Below, piece after piece: positions 47,769 to 55,962 of a DNA stretch of 64,000 nt. The number at the start of each line of letters is the position of its first letter. Position 1 is the stretch's first letter. Position numbers and translations under genes: made by a program. A model generated the notes under the pieces. It did no database searches and was not told where the DNA came from. It saw only the letters and a program-made list of their open reading frames with translations. Source of the stretch: an uncultured Eubacteriales bacterium (lineage in GTDB: Bacteria > Bacillota > Clostridia > Christensenellales > Aristaeellaceae); the NCBI GenBank assembly GCA_900315315.1, contig OMYT01000017.1, forward strand, positions 1 through 64,000, given 5' to 3'.

Positions 47769-48147
47769 ATTTCAACCCAACATTCGAATCAGGCACGGTC
47801 ATCCAGATTCGAAAGGATTGATCATCGGGATCAGCGGATAAGACAGGATGCTCTTCCGCCAGAGCGATGTCCATCCGGTATTGTTCATTTTGACTTTTCA
47901 GGGCTTCTATTCTGGAAGATGCATTTCGAATGCTGCTGCCGGTGGTGCTGAGCATGGAAATATCCATGGACAGCAAACCGAAAAGCAGAATGAAAACGAC
48001 AATAAAAAAAGCAACAACCATATCTCCGCGAATTCCTTCTTTGGAGAAAATATTCAGCTTTTCGTTTCTCTCATTGACAACCTGACGACGGCAGTCCCTT
48101 TGACTGGCTGCTGTCGTGATTCGATACTGGTTCTGCCGGGTTGTCAT
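47767..48147 (-). CDS. FtsL/DivIC-like single-pass coiled-coil protein, 126 aa
   Basis: Basic cytoplasmic part (residues 1-48), one membrane segment (MVVAFFIVVFILLFGLLSMDI), then a short coiled coil (SSIRNASSRIEALKSQNEQYRMDIALAEEH) and a C-terminal domain. This topology is that of FtsL/DivIC septum proteins, but the gene is outside any division cluster and lacks the usual small C-terminal motif, so the call is structural only. GGAGGCGGCACAA precedes ATG 48147. Confidence 0.6.
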   Translation of the reverse strand: MTTRQNQYRITTAASQRDCRRQVVNERNEKLNIFSKEGIRGDMVVAFFIVVFILLFGLLSMDISMLSTTGSSIRNASSRIEALKSQNEQYRMDIALAEEHPVLSADPDDQSFRIWMTVPDSNVGLK

Positions 48148-48293
48148 TTGTGCCGCCTCCGATTGTAAAATAAAAAACAAAACAGGAAGAATTGTCCTGA
48201 CTGATATATTATGTTTCAGAGCGGGTGCTTTGTCAAGCATAACAGCAACAGGAGGTATGCTGTTCAGTTTCGGAGATAGATCGGTAATATGTC

Positions 48294-49703
48294 TTATGCA
48301 GCTTTATGTAAATGGATGATATTGGCATTGTTTCTGAATTCTTCGGTATCCGGTAGCAGACGCTGGCGGAGGGTACGCATAATCTGGAAATAGCAGGGGA
48401 AGAGGAAAAGATCGGCAAGGATCCAGGCTGCGGGACTTGCGAAGCATGCTCCGGTAAATCCCACGGCAGGAACCACAAACAGCGCAATGGCGGAACGGGC
48501 GATCATTTCAGATAACCCCGCCAGCATGGCAACTCGCGTAAAGCCCATTCCCTGAATGCTCAGACGCAGAATGTTGACAAAGAGCAGGGGAATATAGAAA
48601 GCGACATTGATTGTCAGATACTGGATTCCCATGGTTGTGACTTCCGGCGCGGCATTTGCATCAATGAACATGCCAAGCAACGGTCCGGAGAACAGCATGA
48701 CAACGCCGAAGGTCACAAGGCAGTAGACAAAGCCCACGCCGGCTGTACAACGCAGCCCCTGATGGATCCGGTCCAGTTTTCGGGCTCCCATGTTCTGCCC
48801 GGCATAAGTTGCTATGGTAGTGGCCAGTGCATCAAAAAAACAGGCAAAAAAAGCACTGAGTTTTACTGCTCCGCTGACTGCGGCGACAGCGTTTACCCCC
48901 AGCCCGTTTACAGACCACTGAACGAGGACCGAACCGATTGCCGTGATGGAGAACTGCAATCCCATGGGCAGGCCTGTTCCGAGCATTTTTTTTGCAAGGA
49001 CGGGATCAAAATGCCGGTCATCCCGATTCAGGCGGAGAACCGGGAATCGGCGGATCATCACGATTACGCAACCGATCCCGGCCAATAACTGGCTGACGGC
49101 GGTTGCAACAGCCGCTCCGGCTACATCCATACCGCAGACGATGATCAGGAAAAGATCAAGGACAACATTGATCAGTGAGGCGAGGATCAGAAAGAAAACG
49201 GGGGTGCGGCTGTCTCCCAGGGCGCGGAGAATACCTCCGGCCATGTTGTACAGGATGCAGCAGGGAATAGCAGCAAAAATGATCCCGATATAGCTGGCGG
49301 AATCGTCAATGATCTCTTCCGGCGTGTTCATCAGGCGCAGGAGCGGCTTGCAAAGAAGGGCTGAAACCACCGCAAACAGCAGGCTCAGGATAGCGCCGAG
49401 CATAATCGCGTGCCAAACACAGCGGCGCATCTCTGTTTCGTTTTTCGCGCCGAACGCCTGGGCAATCGGGATTGAGAAACCGGAGCAAAGGCCGAGGCAC
49501 ATACCGATCACGAGGAAATTCACAGCACCGGTAGCGCCGACAGCAGCAAGGCGCTCCGCGCCGAGAAACCGGCCGACGATTGCGGTATCCACAAAACTGT
49601 AAAATTGCTGGAACAGAACGCCGAATAACAGCGGAAGTGCGAAGGAGACAATCAATTTCAGCGGGCGGCCCTCTGTCAGGTCGCGCGTCATAGTCCGGGA
49701 CAT
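48294..49703 (-). CDS. MATE family efflux transporter
   Basis: 469 residues, 12 membrane segments. Typical MATE start TRDLTEGRPLKLIVSFALPLLFGVLFQQFYSFVDTAIVGRFLG, with the second-lobe counterpart GLPMGLQFSITAIGSVLVQWSVNGLG and TIATYAGQNMGARK. Exports cationic drugs or metabolites by Na+ or H+ antiport. AAAGAGGTTTCCAGT precedes ATG 49703; a longer in-frame upstream stretch is not needed. Transcribed alone. Confidence 0.93.
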   Translation of the reverse strand: MSRTMTRDLTEGRPLKLIVSFALPLLFGVLFQQFYSFVDTAIVGRFLGAERLAAVGATGAVNFLVIGMCLGLCSGFSIPIAQAFGAKNETEMRRCVWHAIMLGAILSLLFAVVSALLCKPLLRLMNTPEEIIDDSASYIGIIFAAIPCCILYNMAGGILRALGDSRTPVFFLILASLINVVLDLFLIIVCGMDVAGAAVATAVSQLLAGIGCVIVMIRRFPVLRLNRDDRHFDPVLAKKMLGTGLPMGLQFSITAIGSVLVQWSVNGLGVNAVAAVSGAVKLSAFFACFFDALATTIATYAGQNMGARKLDRIHQGLRCTAGVGFVYCLVTFGVVMLFSGPLLGMFIDANAAPEVTTMGIQYLTINVAFYIPLLFVNILRLSIQGMGFTRVAMLAGLSEMIARSAIALFVVPAVGFTGACFASPAAWILADLFLFPCYFQIMRTLRQRLLPDTEEFRNNANIIHLHKAA

Positions 49704-49743
49704 ACTGGAAACCTCTTTCTGCGGCAAATCAGCCGCATGAGGG

Positions 49744-49772
49744 GTTATAGCACTTTTCCAGGTTAGAAACAA
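49744..49772 (-). promoter_or_regulatory. Promoter TTGTTT-17-TATAAC (TGC-extended)
   Basis: Minus strand TTGTTT (49767-49772), spacer ending AAGTGC, TATAAC (49744-49749). Drives the MATE gene. Confidence 0.65.
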
Positions 49773-49881
49773 GAGGGCAGATTCGGGACCTTTCCGGACA
49801 GAAAGGACATCCGAAAGAACAATTTTTATTAAGTATTCCGACCGACCGGTATGTTCAGATCCGGATATCTTATATAAATAC

Positions 49882-49910
49882 TTGCCAGAAGATCGTTTAT
49901 CTGGGATAAT
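49882..49910 (+). promoter_or_regulatory. Promoter TTGCCA-17-GATAAT with TTATC-TGG-GATAA palindrome
   Basis: TTGCCA 49882-49887, GATAAT 49905-49910, spacer ends TTTATCTGG, as at 25440 and 53816. 123 bases before the SH3b protein. The rest of gap 49704-50032 shows no gene. Confidence 0.75.
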
Positions 49911-50032
49911 AAATCCGCACAGCAGCAGTCTCTTTTTTCGATAGGCTTTCAACTCTGATGATTGTTTTCATGAAAGAATAGAGTATTCAAAAAGAAAAAC
50001 AGGGCAATATAATTACAGCAGGAGGGAAAAAA

Positions 50033-50755
50033 ATGAAAAAAGCCGGTATCTGTTTGTTTCTTGTGTTGTCTTTGATCGCCACGGTTGCTTTCGGAGAGAT
50101 TATCCATCCAATCGGTGCCGGACAGCTTGGCTTCGATGCAGTGGTGATCAGCAAGACAGTCTCAGTCCGTCCGACCCAGAACGCAAACGCAAAAGCGGTA
50201 AAAAAACTGAATTACGGAGATCACCTGGCCGTTATGTCTCTCGGGAATGGATGGTGTGAATGCTACCTATCAGAAACAGAGGGCCTCAGCGGTTATGTAC
50301 TGGAGGACTATATTCTGATTGATCCGGCCTACCTGACAACGGAAGAGTCAACTCCCGTATATGCCTGGCAGGCCCGGAATGCGAAAAAAGTTGGGCTTCT
50401 TGGCCGGGGGGAAACTTATCCGATTATCCGGATGGAGGGAGACTGGCTTCTGATCAGCCTGCGAGGCGCTGCAGGCTGGGTTGTCCGCCCTAATGGTGAC
50501 GTCACAGGCACAGCGAGAATGGGAACGGCAGATGTCCGCAGGAGGGCCGAGAATTATCTTCTTTCCACAGCTCCCTGGGTGGATGGAAAGAAAGTAACAT
50601 CCGAAACCCTGAAGGATTATTATGTTTTTGTGGAATTTGATGAGACTACCCGGGAATGGCTTGTGACATTTGATTCAAGGAGAAACGAAGAATTCAAAAT
50701 CGTTGTCGACGACAATACGGGAGAAGCATGGGATTACGGGCCGTCTTACGGCTGA
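50033..50755 (+). CDS. Exported SH3b-domain protein, 240 aa
   Basis: Signal peptide MKKAGICLFLVLSLIATVAFGE. First SH3b domain at residues 35-95 (VSVRPTQNANAKAVKKLNYGDHLAV, YVLEDYILID), second at residues 105-155 (STPVYAWQARNAKKVGLLGRG, GWVVRPNGD). The C-terminal 70 residues (DVRRRAENYLLSTAPW, WLVTFDSRRNEEFKIVVDDNTGE) look like a PepSY-type strand pattern. Probably cell-wall associated. AGGAGGGAAAAAA precedes ATG 50033. Convergent with the next SH3b gene. Confidence 0.82.
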   Translation: MKKAGICLFLVLSLIATVAFGEIIHPIGAGQLGFDAVVISKTVSVRPTQNANAKAVKKLNYGDHLAVMSLGNGWCECYLSETEGLSGYVLEDYILIDPAYLTTEESTPVYAWQARNAKKVGLLGRGETYPIIRMEGDWLLISLRGAAGWVVRPNGDVTGTARMGTADVRRRAENYLLSTAPWVDGKKVTSETLKDYYVFVEFDETTREWLVTFDSRRNEEFKIVVDDNTGEAWDYGPSYG

Positions 50756-50822
50756 TGATGAAGTCTTTGCTCAGATGAAACTTCTCAACATCAAAAGATA
50801 TGAATATAAATGATCTACTGCC

Positions 50823-51710
50823 TTATTTCAGATACCTGGTGACGATATAACCAGTGATACCGTTGTAACGAATCAGGCTGTACCAGACCCCCCATTCCAG
50901 CAGTTCGACTTCAGTTCCGTGGGGAATCCGGGCCAGAATATTCTTGTTGGTGTCTGTTGTTGTACTGGAGCGCAGGTTGACGAAGCTCCCCCAAGGATGG
51001 GAGACTGTTTTCGTGCCGACGGGTGTCGGTTCCGGACCGGGAGGGAACGGACCAGGCATATCATAGGACAGGAAAGTCAGCATCATAAAGCCCAGCCGGT
51101 CACCGACCGACACATAAGCCCAATCGCCCCGACGGGCCAGGACGAGTACTCTCGTGCCGACCCGGTAGGAACCGATTGCGGTATACCATGTGGAAGGGCC
51201 CGCCCGAAGGTTCAGGCTTTTTCTGTTTGCTGTATCAACGTACATCACGGTACTCTCTGTGACCGGCCAGCTCAGTACATTCACCGGTTCATACGAGGCA
51301 TATGATGAACCTGAAGAAGCAGGTCCGGGGGTTGGAGTGGCCGGAGCTTCCGTCTTGACGGGAATCGGGGGCGTCTCTCCCTCATAGAACAGTTCAAGAA
51401 AATTGGTACTCATATAACCGATTTTTCCTTCTCCTTCGACGAGGACCCACCGGCCGGCACCCTGCTCATATACCTTTACGAGGGTACCGCCGCTGAGAAC
51501 GCCTACCCGGGCTGAATCTTCCTTTGGTTCAGCCCGCATGTTGATCCGCCCGTACGGAGTATATTTAACCACGGCCATCAGCTGTTTTGTTTCCGGAGCC
51601 GGAGAAGCTTCCGGTGCAGTTGATACATCCGCTATGACAGGCAGGACGGCAGACAGCAATGTGAGAGCCAGCATGAATGAGAGGAATTTCTTTATCCGTT
51701 TTTTATCCAT
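50823..51710 (-). CDS. Exported triple SH3b-domain protein
   Basis: 295 residues. Signal peptide (MDKKRIKKFLSFMLALTLLSAVLPVIAD), three SH3b domains: RINMRAEPKEDSARVGVLSGG (about 50-105), SLNLRAGPSTWYTAIGSYRVG (about 160-215) and FVNLRSSTTTDTNKNILARIP (about 240-295), joined by Pro/Thr-rich linkers. Each begins with the N-[LM]-R-x signature. Binds peptidoglycan in related proteins; no catalytic domain is present. ATG 51710 is chosen because AAGGG lies eight bases upstream; GTG 51719 is nested in that site. Confidence 0.85.
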   Translation of the reverse strand: MDKKRIKKFLSFMLALTLLSAVLPVIADVSTAPEASPAPETKQLMAVVKYTPYGRINMRAEPKEDSARVGVLSGGTLVKVYEQGAGRWVLVEGEGKIGYMSTNFLELFYEGETPPIPVKTEAPATPTPGPASSGSSYASYEPVNVLSWPVTESTVMYVDTANRKSLNLRAGPSTWYTAIGSYRVGTRVLVLARRGDWAYVSVGDRLGFMMLTFLSYDMPGPFPPGPEPTPVGTKTVSHPWGSFVNLRSSTTTDTNKNILARIPHGTEVELLEWGVWYSLIRYNGITGYIVTRYLK

Positions 51711-51824
51711 TCGAATCACCCTTTTTTCAATTTGGAAAATGTTCCTGAAGCGAGGCTTTCAAAATACTTACGAAAACCAACGGTGTTTTCATCCCCGGAA
51801 CGGCTTTTTCTGTAGTAACCTGTA

Positions 51825-53084
51825 CTATTGTAATACAGCGGACAGCGCCCGGATCAAATAATTGAGGTCTTTTGCGCCGGCTGTTTCGTAGGCTGAGTGC
51901 ATAGCCAGCTGGGCAAGACCGATATCCACGGTCTCGACAGAGATATGTGTATTGGAAATGTTTCCCAGCGTGGAGCCGCCAGGCTGGTCTGAACGATTTG
52001 CAAAGTGCTGTACCGGTACGCCTGCCTGTTCGCAGATCACGGCAAAGCGGGCGGAGGAGACTGCGTCCGTGGTGTATTTCTGAGCGGCATTGTGTTTGAT
52101 CACGATGCCTTTGTTCATGTATACGCGGTTCTGGGCGTCATACTTATCCGGGTGATTGGGATGCAGTGCATGGGCATTGTCAGCAGAGACCATGAAGCTT
52201 CCTGCAATGGCAGCCCGAATCTCGCTGTCGGAGGCGCCCAGGGCGGAGCCGGTCCTTGTCAGCACGTCATGCAGGAAGGAAGAATCCGCCCCCTGACGGG
52301 TGGATGAACCGACTTCCTCATTGTCAAAGACTGCGCAGACATTGATCATGTCCTTTGCTTCGCTTTCAGTCAGGGCGGTCATACCGGCCCAGGCGCACTC
52401 GAGGTCATCGATACGTCCGCAGGAGAAAAAGGCGTCATCCTGCCCCCAGACGCTTGCCCGTTCCCGATTGTACAGGAAAAGATCATGGCCGAGGATGTCC
52501 TCTCGCTTCACGCCGGCGGTTTCGGCAATTTCATCCATCAGGCTGCCGGGGTTTTCCGCATCTCCGTACAAAGGCAGAAGATCTGTCTGCGGGTCATATT
52601 TGAAGCCGTTATTGACATCCCTGTTAAAGTGAATCGGCAGGTTTGGAATCAGAACAGCGTCCCGGTCGAGGTTCACCAGACGGACTCCGATCCCGTCTCT
52701 TTCTCGCAAGGCCAGGCGGCCGGCTACGGACAGCGGTCTGTCCAGCCAAGTAGACATGATCATGCCGCCGTATTTTTCCACATTCAGCCGTGTGTAAGCT
52801 GTGCCGCGGTCTTCAAAGGACGCCTTCAGTTTAAATGTCGGAGAATCCGCATGCGCGGCGATGATCCTGAAAGATGAAAAACCTGTTTCCGGTACCGCAA
52901 AAGCGATCAGAGCGGAATCATTGCGGATCACAAAATATTTCCCGCCGGCATCCACAAACCATGGATCCGTTTCTTTCAGTTCGCAGAAACCGCTCCGCGT
53001 CAGCATCTCGCGGAAACATGCTGCCGCGTGGAATGATGTCGGTGCCTGCTCTGTAAAAGTCAGAAAATGTTCCAACCGATCCAT
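51825..53084 (-). CDS. apeB: M18 family aminopeptidase
   Basis: 419 residues. Metal ligands and motifs of M18: RIIAAHADSPTFKLK (His-Asp), SCGRIDDLECAWAG (bridging Asp), CAVFDNEEVGSSTRQGADS (Glu-Glu), FMVSADNAHALHPNHPDKYD and a C-terminal GNISNTHISVETVDIGLAQLAMHS (His). Di-zinc cytoplasmic aspartyl/leucyl aminopeptidase. GGGGGAATTCAG precedes ATG 53084. Promoter is divergent from the phosphatase-like gene at 53301. Confidence 0.95.
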   Translation of the reverse strand: MDRLEHFLTFTEQAPTSFHAAACFREMLTRSGFCELKETDPWFVDAGGKYFVIRNDSALIAFAVPETGFSSFRIIAAHADSPTFKLKASFEDRGTAYTRLNVEKYGGMIMSTWLDRPLSVAGRLALRERDGIGVRLVNLDRDAVLIPNLPIHFNRDVNNGFKYDPQTDLLPLYGDAENPGSLMDEIAETAGVKREDILGHDLFLYNRERASVWGQDDAFFSCGRIDDLECAWAGMTALTESEAKDMINVCAVFDNEEVGSSTRQGADSSFLHDVLTRTGSALGASDSEIRAAIAGSFMVSADNAHALHPNHPDKYDAQNRVYMNKGIVIKHNAAQKYTTDAVSSARFAVICEQAGVPVQHFANRSDQPGGSTLGNISNTHISVETVDIGLAQLAMHSAYETAGAKDLNYLIRALSAVLQ

Positions 53085-53121
53085 CTGAATTCCCCCTGCA
53101 TGGTTTTCTTTGCTTTACAGA

Positions 53122-53151
53122 ATTATATCTATAGAACATCTTTCAAGTCAA
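53122..53151 (-). promoter_or_regulatory. Promoter TTGACT-18-TATAAT
   Basis: Minus strand TTGACT (53146-53151), TATAAT (53122-53127), spacing 18. Drives the M18 aminopeptidase. Confidence 0.7.
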
Positions 53152-53234
53152 GCAGAGCTCAGAACCGAATCGCAGTTTACGGAAATAAAGGCAGCCTCAA
53201 AAAAACCGAGGCAGAATAAAGAATCATATTATTG

Positions 53235-53263
53235 TTGCGTAAACCAAGACAGAATGCTATATT
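53235..53263 (+). promoter_or_regulatory. TTGC-class promoter (TTGCGT-17-TATATT)
   Basis: TTGCGT 53235-53240, spacer ending AGAATGC, TATATT 53258-53263. Precedes the phosphatase-like gene by 38 bases. Confidence 0.7.
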
Positions 53264-53300
53264 TTGAGTTAAGGGAAGGTTTTGCACAGCAGAAAGACGG

Positions 53301-53771
53301 ATGAATGAGGCTGAAAGCATGACAGAAGGCGCGGTTGAAGTTGTTCCCGGCCTGATTCTGGGCGGATTGGATGACGTGTCTGATTTGATTGGAATGAGAT
53401 CGAACGTGCTGGTACCTCTTGACAGGCTGCCCGGAAGCGTTTGGAATTACGGTTTTCGTGGAGAAATCCTGTATTGCCCTATAAAAGACAGGGGTATCCT
53501 GCCGGATGATGTGCTTGATGACCTGGTTAAAAAAATTGTGTCACGGCTATCGGCAAAGAAACGCGTTGCAATTTTCTGTTCGGGAGGGCTTGGGCGGACC
53601 GGTTATGTGGCGGCATGTGTGCTCTGCCGATTGGGAAATAAAACTCCTATTGCGTTTCTGCGCGGAAATTACCGATATAATGCTGTGGAAACAGAGGATC
53701 AGATCGAAGCGGTATACCGGTATTGCCAGCGGCATTCACATTCGGAGAGTGAGCAGCCTTTGAGGCAATGA
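53301..53771 (+). CDS. Dual-specificity/tyrosine phosphatase-like protein
   Basis: 156 residues. The phosphate-binding loop FCSGGLGRTGYVAA has the C-x5-R of cysteine-based protein phosphatases, with the general acid possibly in the IKDRGIL loop (Asp about 60). N-terminal EVVPGLILGGLDDVSDL is like atypical dual-specificity phosphatases. Cytoplasmic. ATG 53301 or 53319 may be used; GAGG precedes the second at a good distance. May act on phospho-tyrosine, phospho-serine or inositol phosphates. Confidence 0.82.
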   Translation: MNEAESMTEGAVEVVPGLILGGLDDVSDLIGMRSNVLVPLDRLPGSVWNYGFRGEILYCPIKDRGILPDDVLDDLVKKIVSRLSAKKRVAIFCSGGLGRTGYVAACVLCRLGNKTPIAFLRGNYRYNAVETEDQIEAVYRYCQRHSHSESEQPLRQ

Positions 53772-53815
53772 CTCTTGGTAAGGGCTCCATGCTTTCGGGA
53801 GATGGATTCCGGGTC

Positions 53816-53844
53816 TTGCTATAATGGTCATTATCTGGGATAAT
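53816..53844 (+). promoter_or_regulatory. Promoter TTGCTA-17-GATAAT with perfect ATTATC-TGG-GATAAT palindrome
   Basis: TTGCTA 53816-53821, GATAAT 53839-53844, spacer ends ATTATCTGG. The 15-base palindrome is perfect here. Serves the Big/PDZ protein at 53928. Confidence 0.75.
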
Positions 53845-53927
53845 TATCAGAGAATAAGTGAGAATCTCCTGCCGGAGGGAAAACATAACTGAAACCGGAC
53901 AGCAGGCAAACCTGAGGAGGGAATCGG

Positions 53928-55544
53928 ATGTCAGACAGGAACTCAGCCAGGACAATGGCTTTCGTTCTTCTGGTGTTAACACTTTTTTGCGCATGGATGC
54001 AGGCTGCTGCCGAATCAGAACCGGCATTGCGCTTTGAAACTGAAAAGATTAATGTCCCGGTCCAAAAAACGGTCAAAGTGATGCCTGTGCCGGAGAATAT
54101 AGAAAACCCCAAGGCGCTGAAATTTAACTGGACATCCGCTGATGAACAGATTGCCACGGTGTATAACGGGACGATCAAGGGGATTTCCCCGGGAGAAACC
54201 GTCATTACATGCAGCGCAGAACTGGCAGATGGGAAGCAAATCAGCTGTGCACTGAACGCAAGCGTCGCTATCCCAGTAAGAACAATCAGAATCGGGACAA
54301 AGGCAAATACATCCGTCAGAGTCGGTGAAAAGTTGGCCATCGATTATACGGTTTTACCAGCAAATGCCACGGTTAAATCCCTGACATGGGAAAGCAGTGA
54401 TACGAACATAGCTACAGTTGATAACGATGGCATTGTAACCGCTGTTTCAGCCGGAAAAGTGATTATTACGGCTTCCTCAAACGATGGCAGCAGGGAAATT
54501 GCCAGAGTGACGTTGTACATTCCCTCTCTTTTATGTGAAACAGATCATCTGGAGCTGACGAATCCGGAAGGCGCTTCTTTTGATGTCGATTACTTTGGTA
54601 CGGACTGGGAAAATGATATAACGGTCGTAACTGACAAAAAACTGTTTTCATATCAGACAGAAAAAACGGGGAGTAAAGTCACGATTCATGTGGACGGCGA
54701 AACAGCCGGCACCGGCAGGATTGAAATCAGGAACAGGAAGGATCCCGCGGCCAAAGTTTTCGTCAATATCAATGTCAGCCAGGAAGCAATACCGCTCAGC
54801 AAAGAAGTATACATTGATAAGGTCATATGGAGGAACGATCAGGGAAGCGTAACGATCCGGAATAATACCGGCGAAAATATTCATGAAGTCAAAATGGTTG
54901 CAAAGTACTATGATCAGTCCGGCAATCTGATGTATATGACGGACGGAGGGTGTGAAAGCGTAGGCGGTGAGTTTTGCTATTACGGAAATAAGAATATAGA
55001 CATTAGAAAGGAAAGTGCGCTGAACTGGGACATCAAAACAACGCATTTCAATAGAAGTTCATGGATAGAAATAGCTGTTTACAGATACGGAAAAGAGAAT
55101 GGGACGACAGTCTGTATTCCGGAAAACGGATTTCGTTGGTTTTCTTCCAAAACCCAGTCATATATCAATGCTCCGGAAATGATGAATATTAACTGTTATC
55201 CGGAACAGGAAACAATGGATCGCGCTGAGCTGCTCAATCCCGGTTTCGTAAGTGAACATGCCGTAGAAGGCTGGCTGGCTTCCCATTTCGGATATCACAG
55301 TGCGGGAATCCATATCAAGGGAGTGGAAGATTCTTCTGCAGCGGACAAAGCGGGATTACAGGCAAATGACCTGATCATTGCCGTTGACGGAGTTCAGTAT
55401 GCAGATGATGCCTGTATTCTTGAAAAAGGAAAAGAAAAGATGCTTGACGGGAACAGTATCACGGTTACGATTGAACGGTACGGTCAGGAAGGAACGATTG
55501 ATCTTGTCTTTGCACCCGTAGCATCGGACCAGGATGAGCAGTAA
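53928..55544 (+). CDS. Exported protein with two Big_2 (Ig-like) domains and a PDZ domain
   Basis: 538 residues. Signal peptide (RTMAFVLLVLTLFCAWMQAAAE). First Ig-like domain about residues 35-118 (WTSADEQIATVYNGTIKGISPGETVITC), second 120-200 (LTWESSDTNIATVDNDGIVTAVSAGKVIIT). A middle beta region (200-430) includes EVYIDKVIWRNDQGSVTIRNNTGE. The PDZ domain is at about 455-530 (SAGIHIKGVEDSSAADKAGLQANDLIIAVDGVQY). No protease domain is present, so PDZ may bind a partner. AGGAGGGAATCGG precedes ATG 53928. Confidence 0.88.
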   Translation: MSDRNSARTMAFVLLVLTLFCAWMQAAAESEPALRFETEKINVPVQKTVKVMPVPENIENPKALKFNWTSADEQIATVYNGTIKGISPGETVITCSAELADGKQISCALNASVAIPVRTIRIGTKANTSVRVGEKLAIDYTVLPANATVKSLTWESSDTNIATVDNDGIVTAVSAGKVIITASSNDGSREIARVTLYIPSLLCETDHLELTNPEGASFDVDYFGTDWENDITVVTDKKLFSYQTEKTGSKVTIHVDGETAGTGRIEIRNRKDPAAKVFVNINVSQEAIPLSKEVYIDKVIWRNDQGSVTIRNNTGENIHEVKMVAKYYDQSGNLMYMTDGGCESVGGEFCYYGNKNIDIRKESALNWDIKTTHFNRSSWIEIAVYRYGKENGTTVCIPENGFRWFSSKTQSYINAPEMMNINCYPEQETMDRAELLNPGFVSEHAVEGWLASHFGYHSAGIHIKGVEDSSAADKAGLQANDLIIAVDGVQYADDACILEKGKEKMLDGNSITVTIERYGQEGTIDLVFAPVASDQDEQ

Positions 55545-55599
55545 TTAACTTCATTATTATTTCGATGGCGGCAGAAAAAAGGCTAACAGGAGGGATACG

Positions 55600-55905
55600 A
55601 TGGTACGGCATATGATTATCTGGACTCTGAAGGATGAATACAGCGATGCAGAGAAAGCGGATATCAAAAAAGGAATTAAAGACGGTCTGGAGGGACTTCA
55701 GGGGAAAATACCCGGAATGGTGAGCATTCGGGTGCTGACAGAAGGACTTCCGAGCGCCAATACGGACCTGATGCTTGATTCCCTGTTTGAGGATGCCGAT
55801 GCACTGAAAGGTTATTCGGTAAACCCGCTGCACCAGGCGGTGGCAAACGGAAAAGTCAGACCGTACACAAAAACCAGAAGCTGCTTTGATTTCGAAGAGA
55901 GATAA
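55600..55905 (+). CDS. Dabb-family (stress-responsive alpha/beta barrel) protein
   Basis: 101 residues. MVRHMIIWTLKDE start, a helix (KKGIKDGLEGLQGKIPGMVSIRV), DLMLDSLFEDADALKGYSVNPLHQAVANG. The H-x-x-x-W/F-x-L-K start and Y-x-x-[NH]-P-x-H near the end are Dabb marks. Forms dimers; enzymatic role varies and is unknown here. AGGAGGGATACG precedes ATG 55600. 56 bases after the Big/PDZ gene. Confidence 0.9.
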   Translation: MVRHMIIWTLKDEYSDAEKADIKKGIKDGLEGLQGKIPGMVSIRVLTEGLPSANTDLMLDSLFEDADALKGYSVNPLHQAVANGKVRPYTKTRSCFDFEER

Positions 55906-55962
55906 CACGAACCGTTTCTCCGTTCCGGATCCGTTTTTCTTCGGGAAAGGGGTTGTTTGGGC

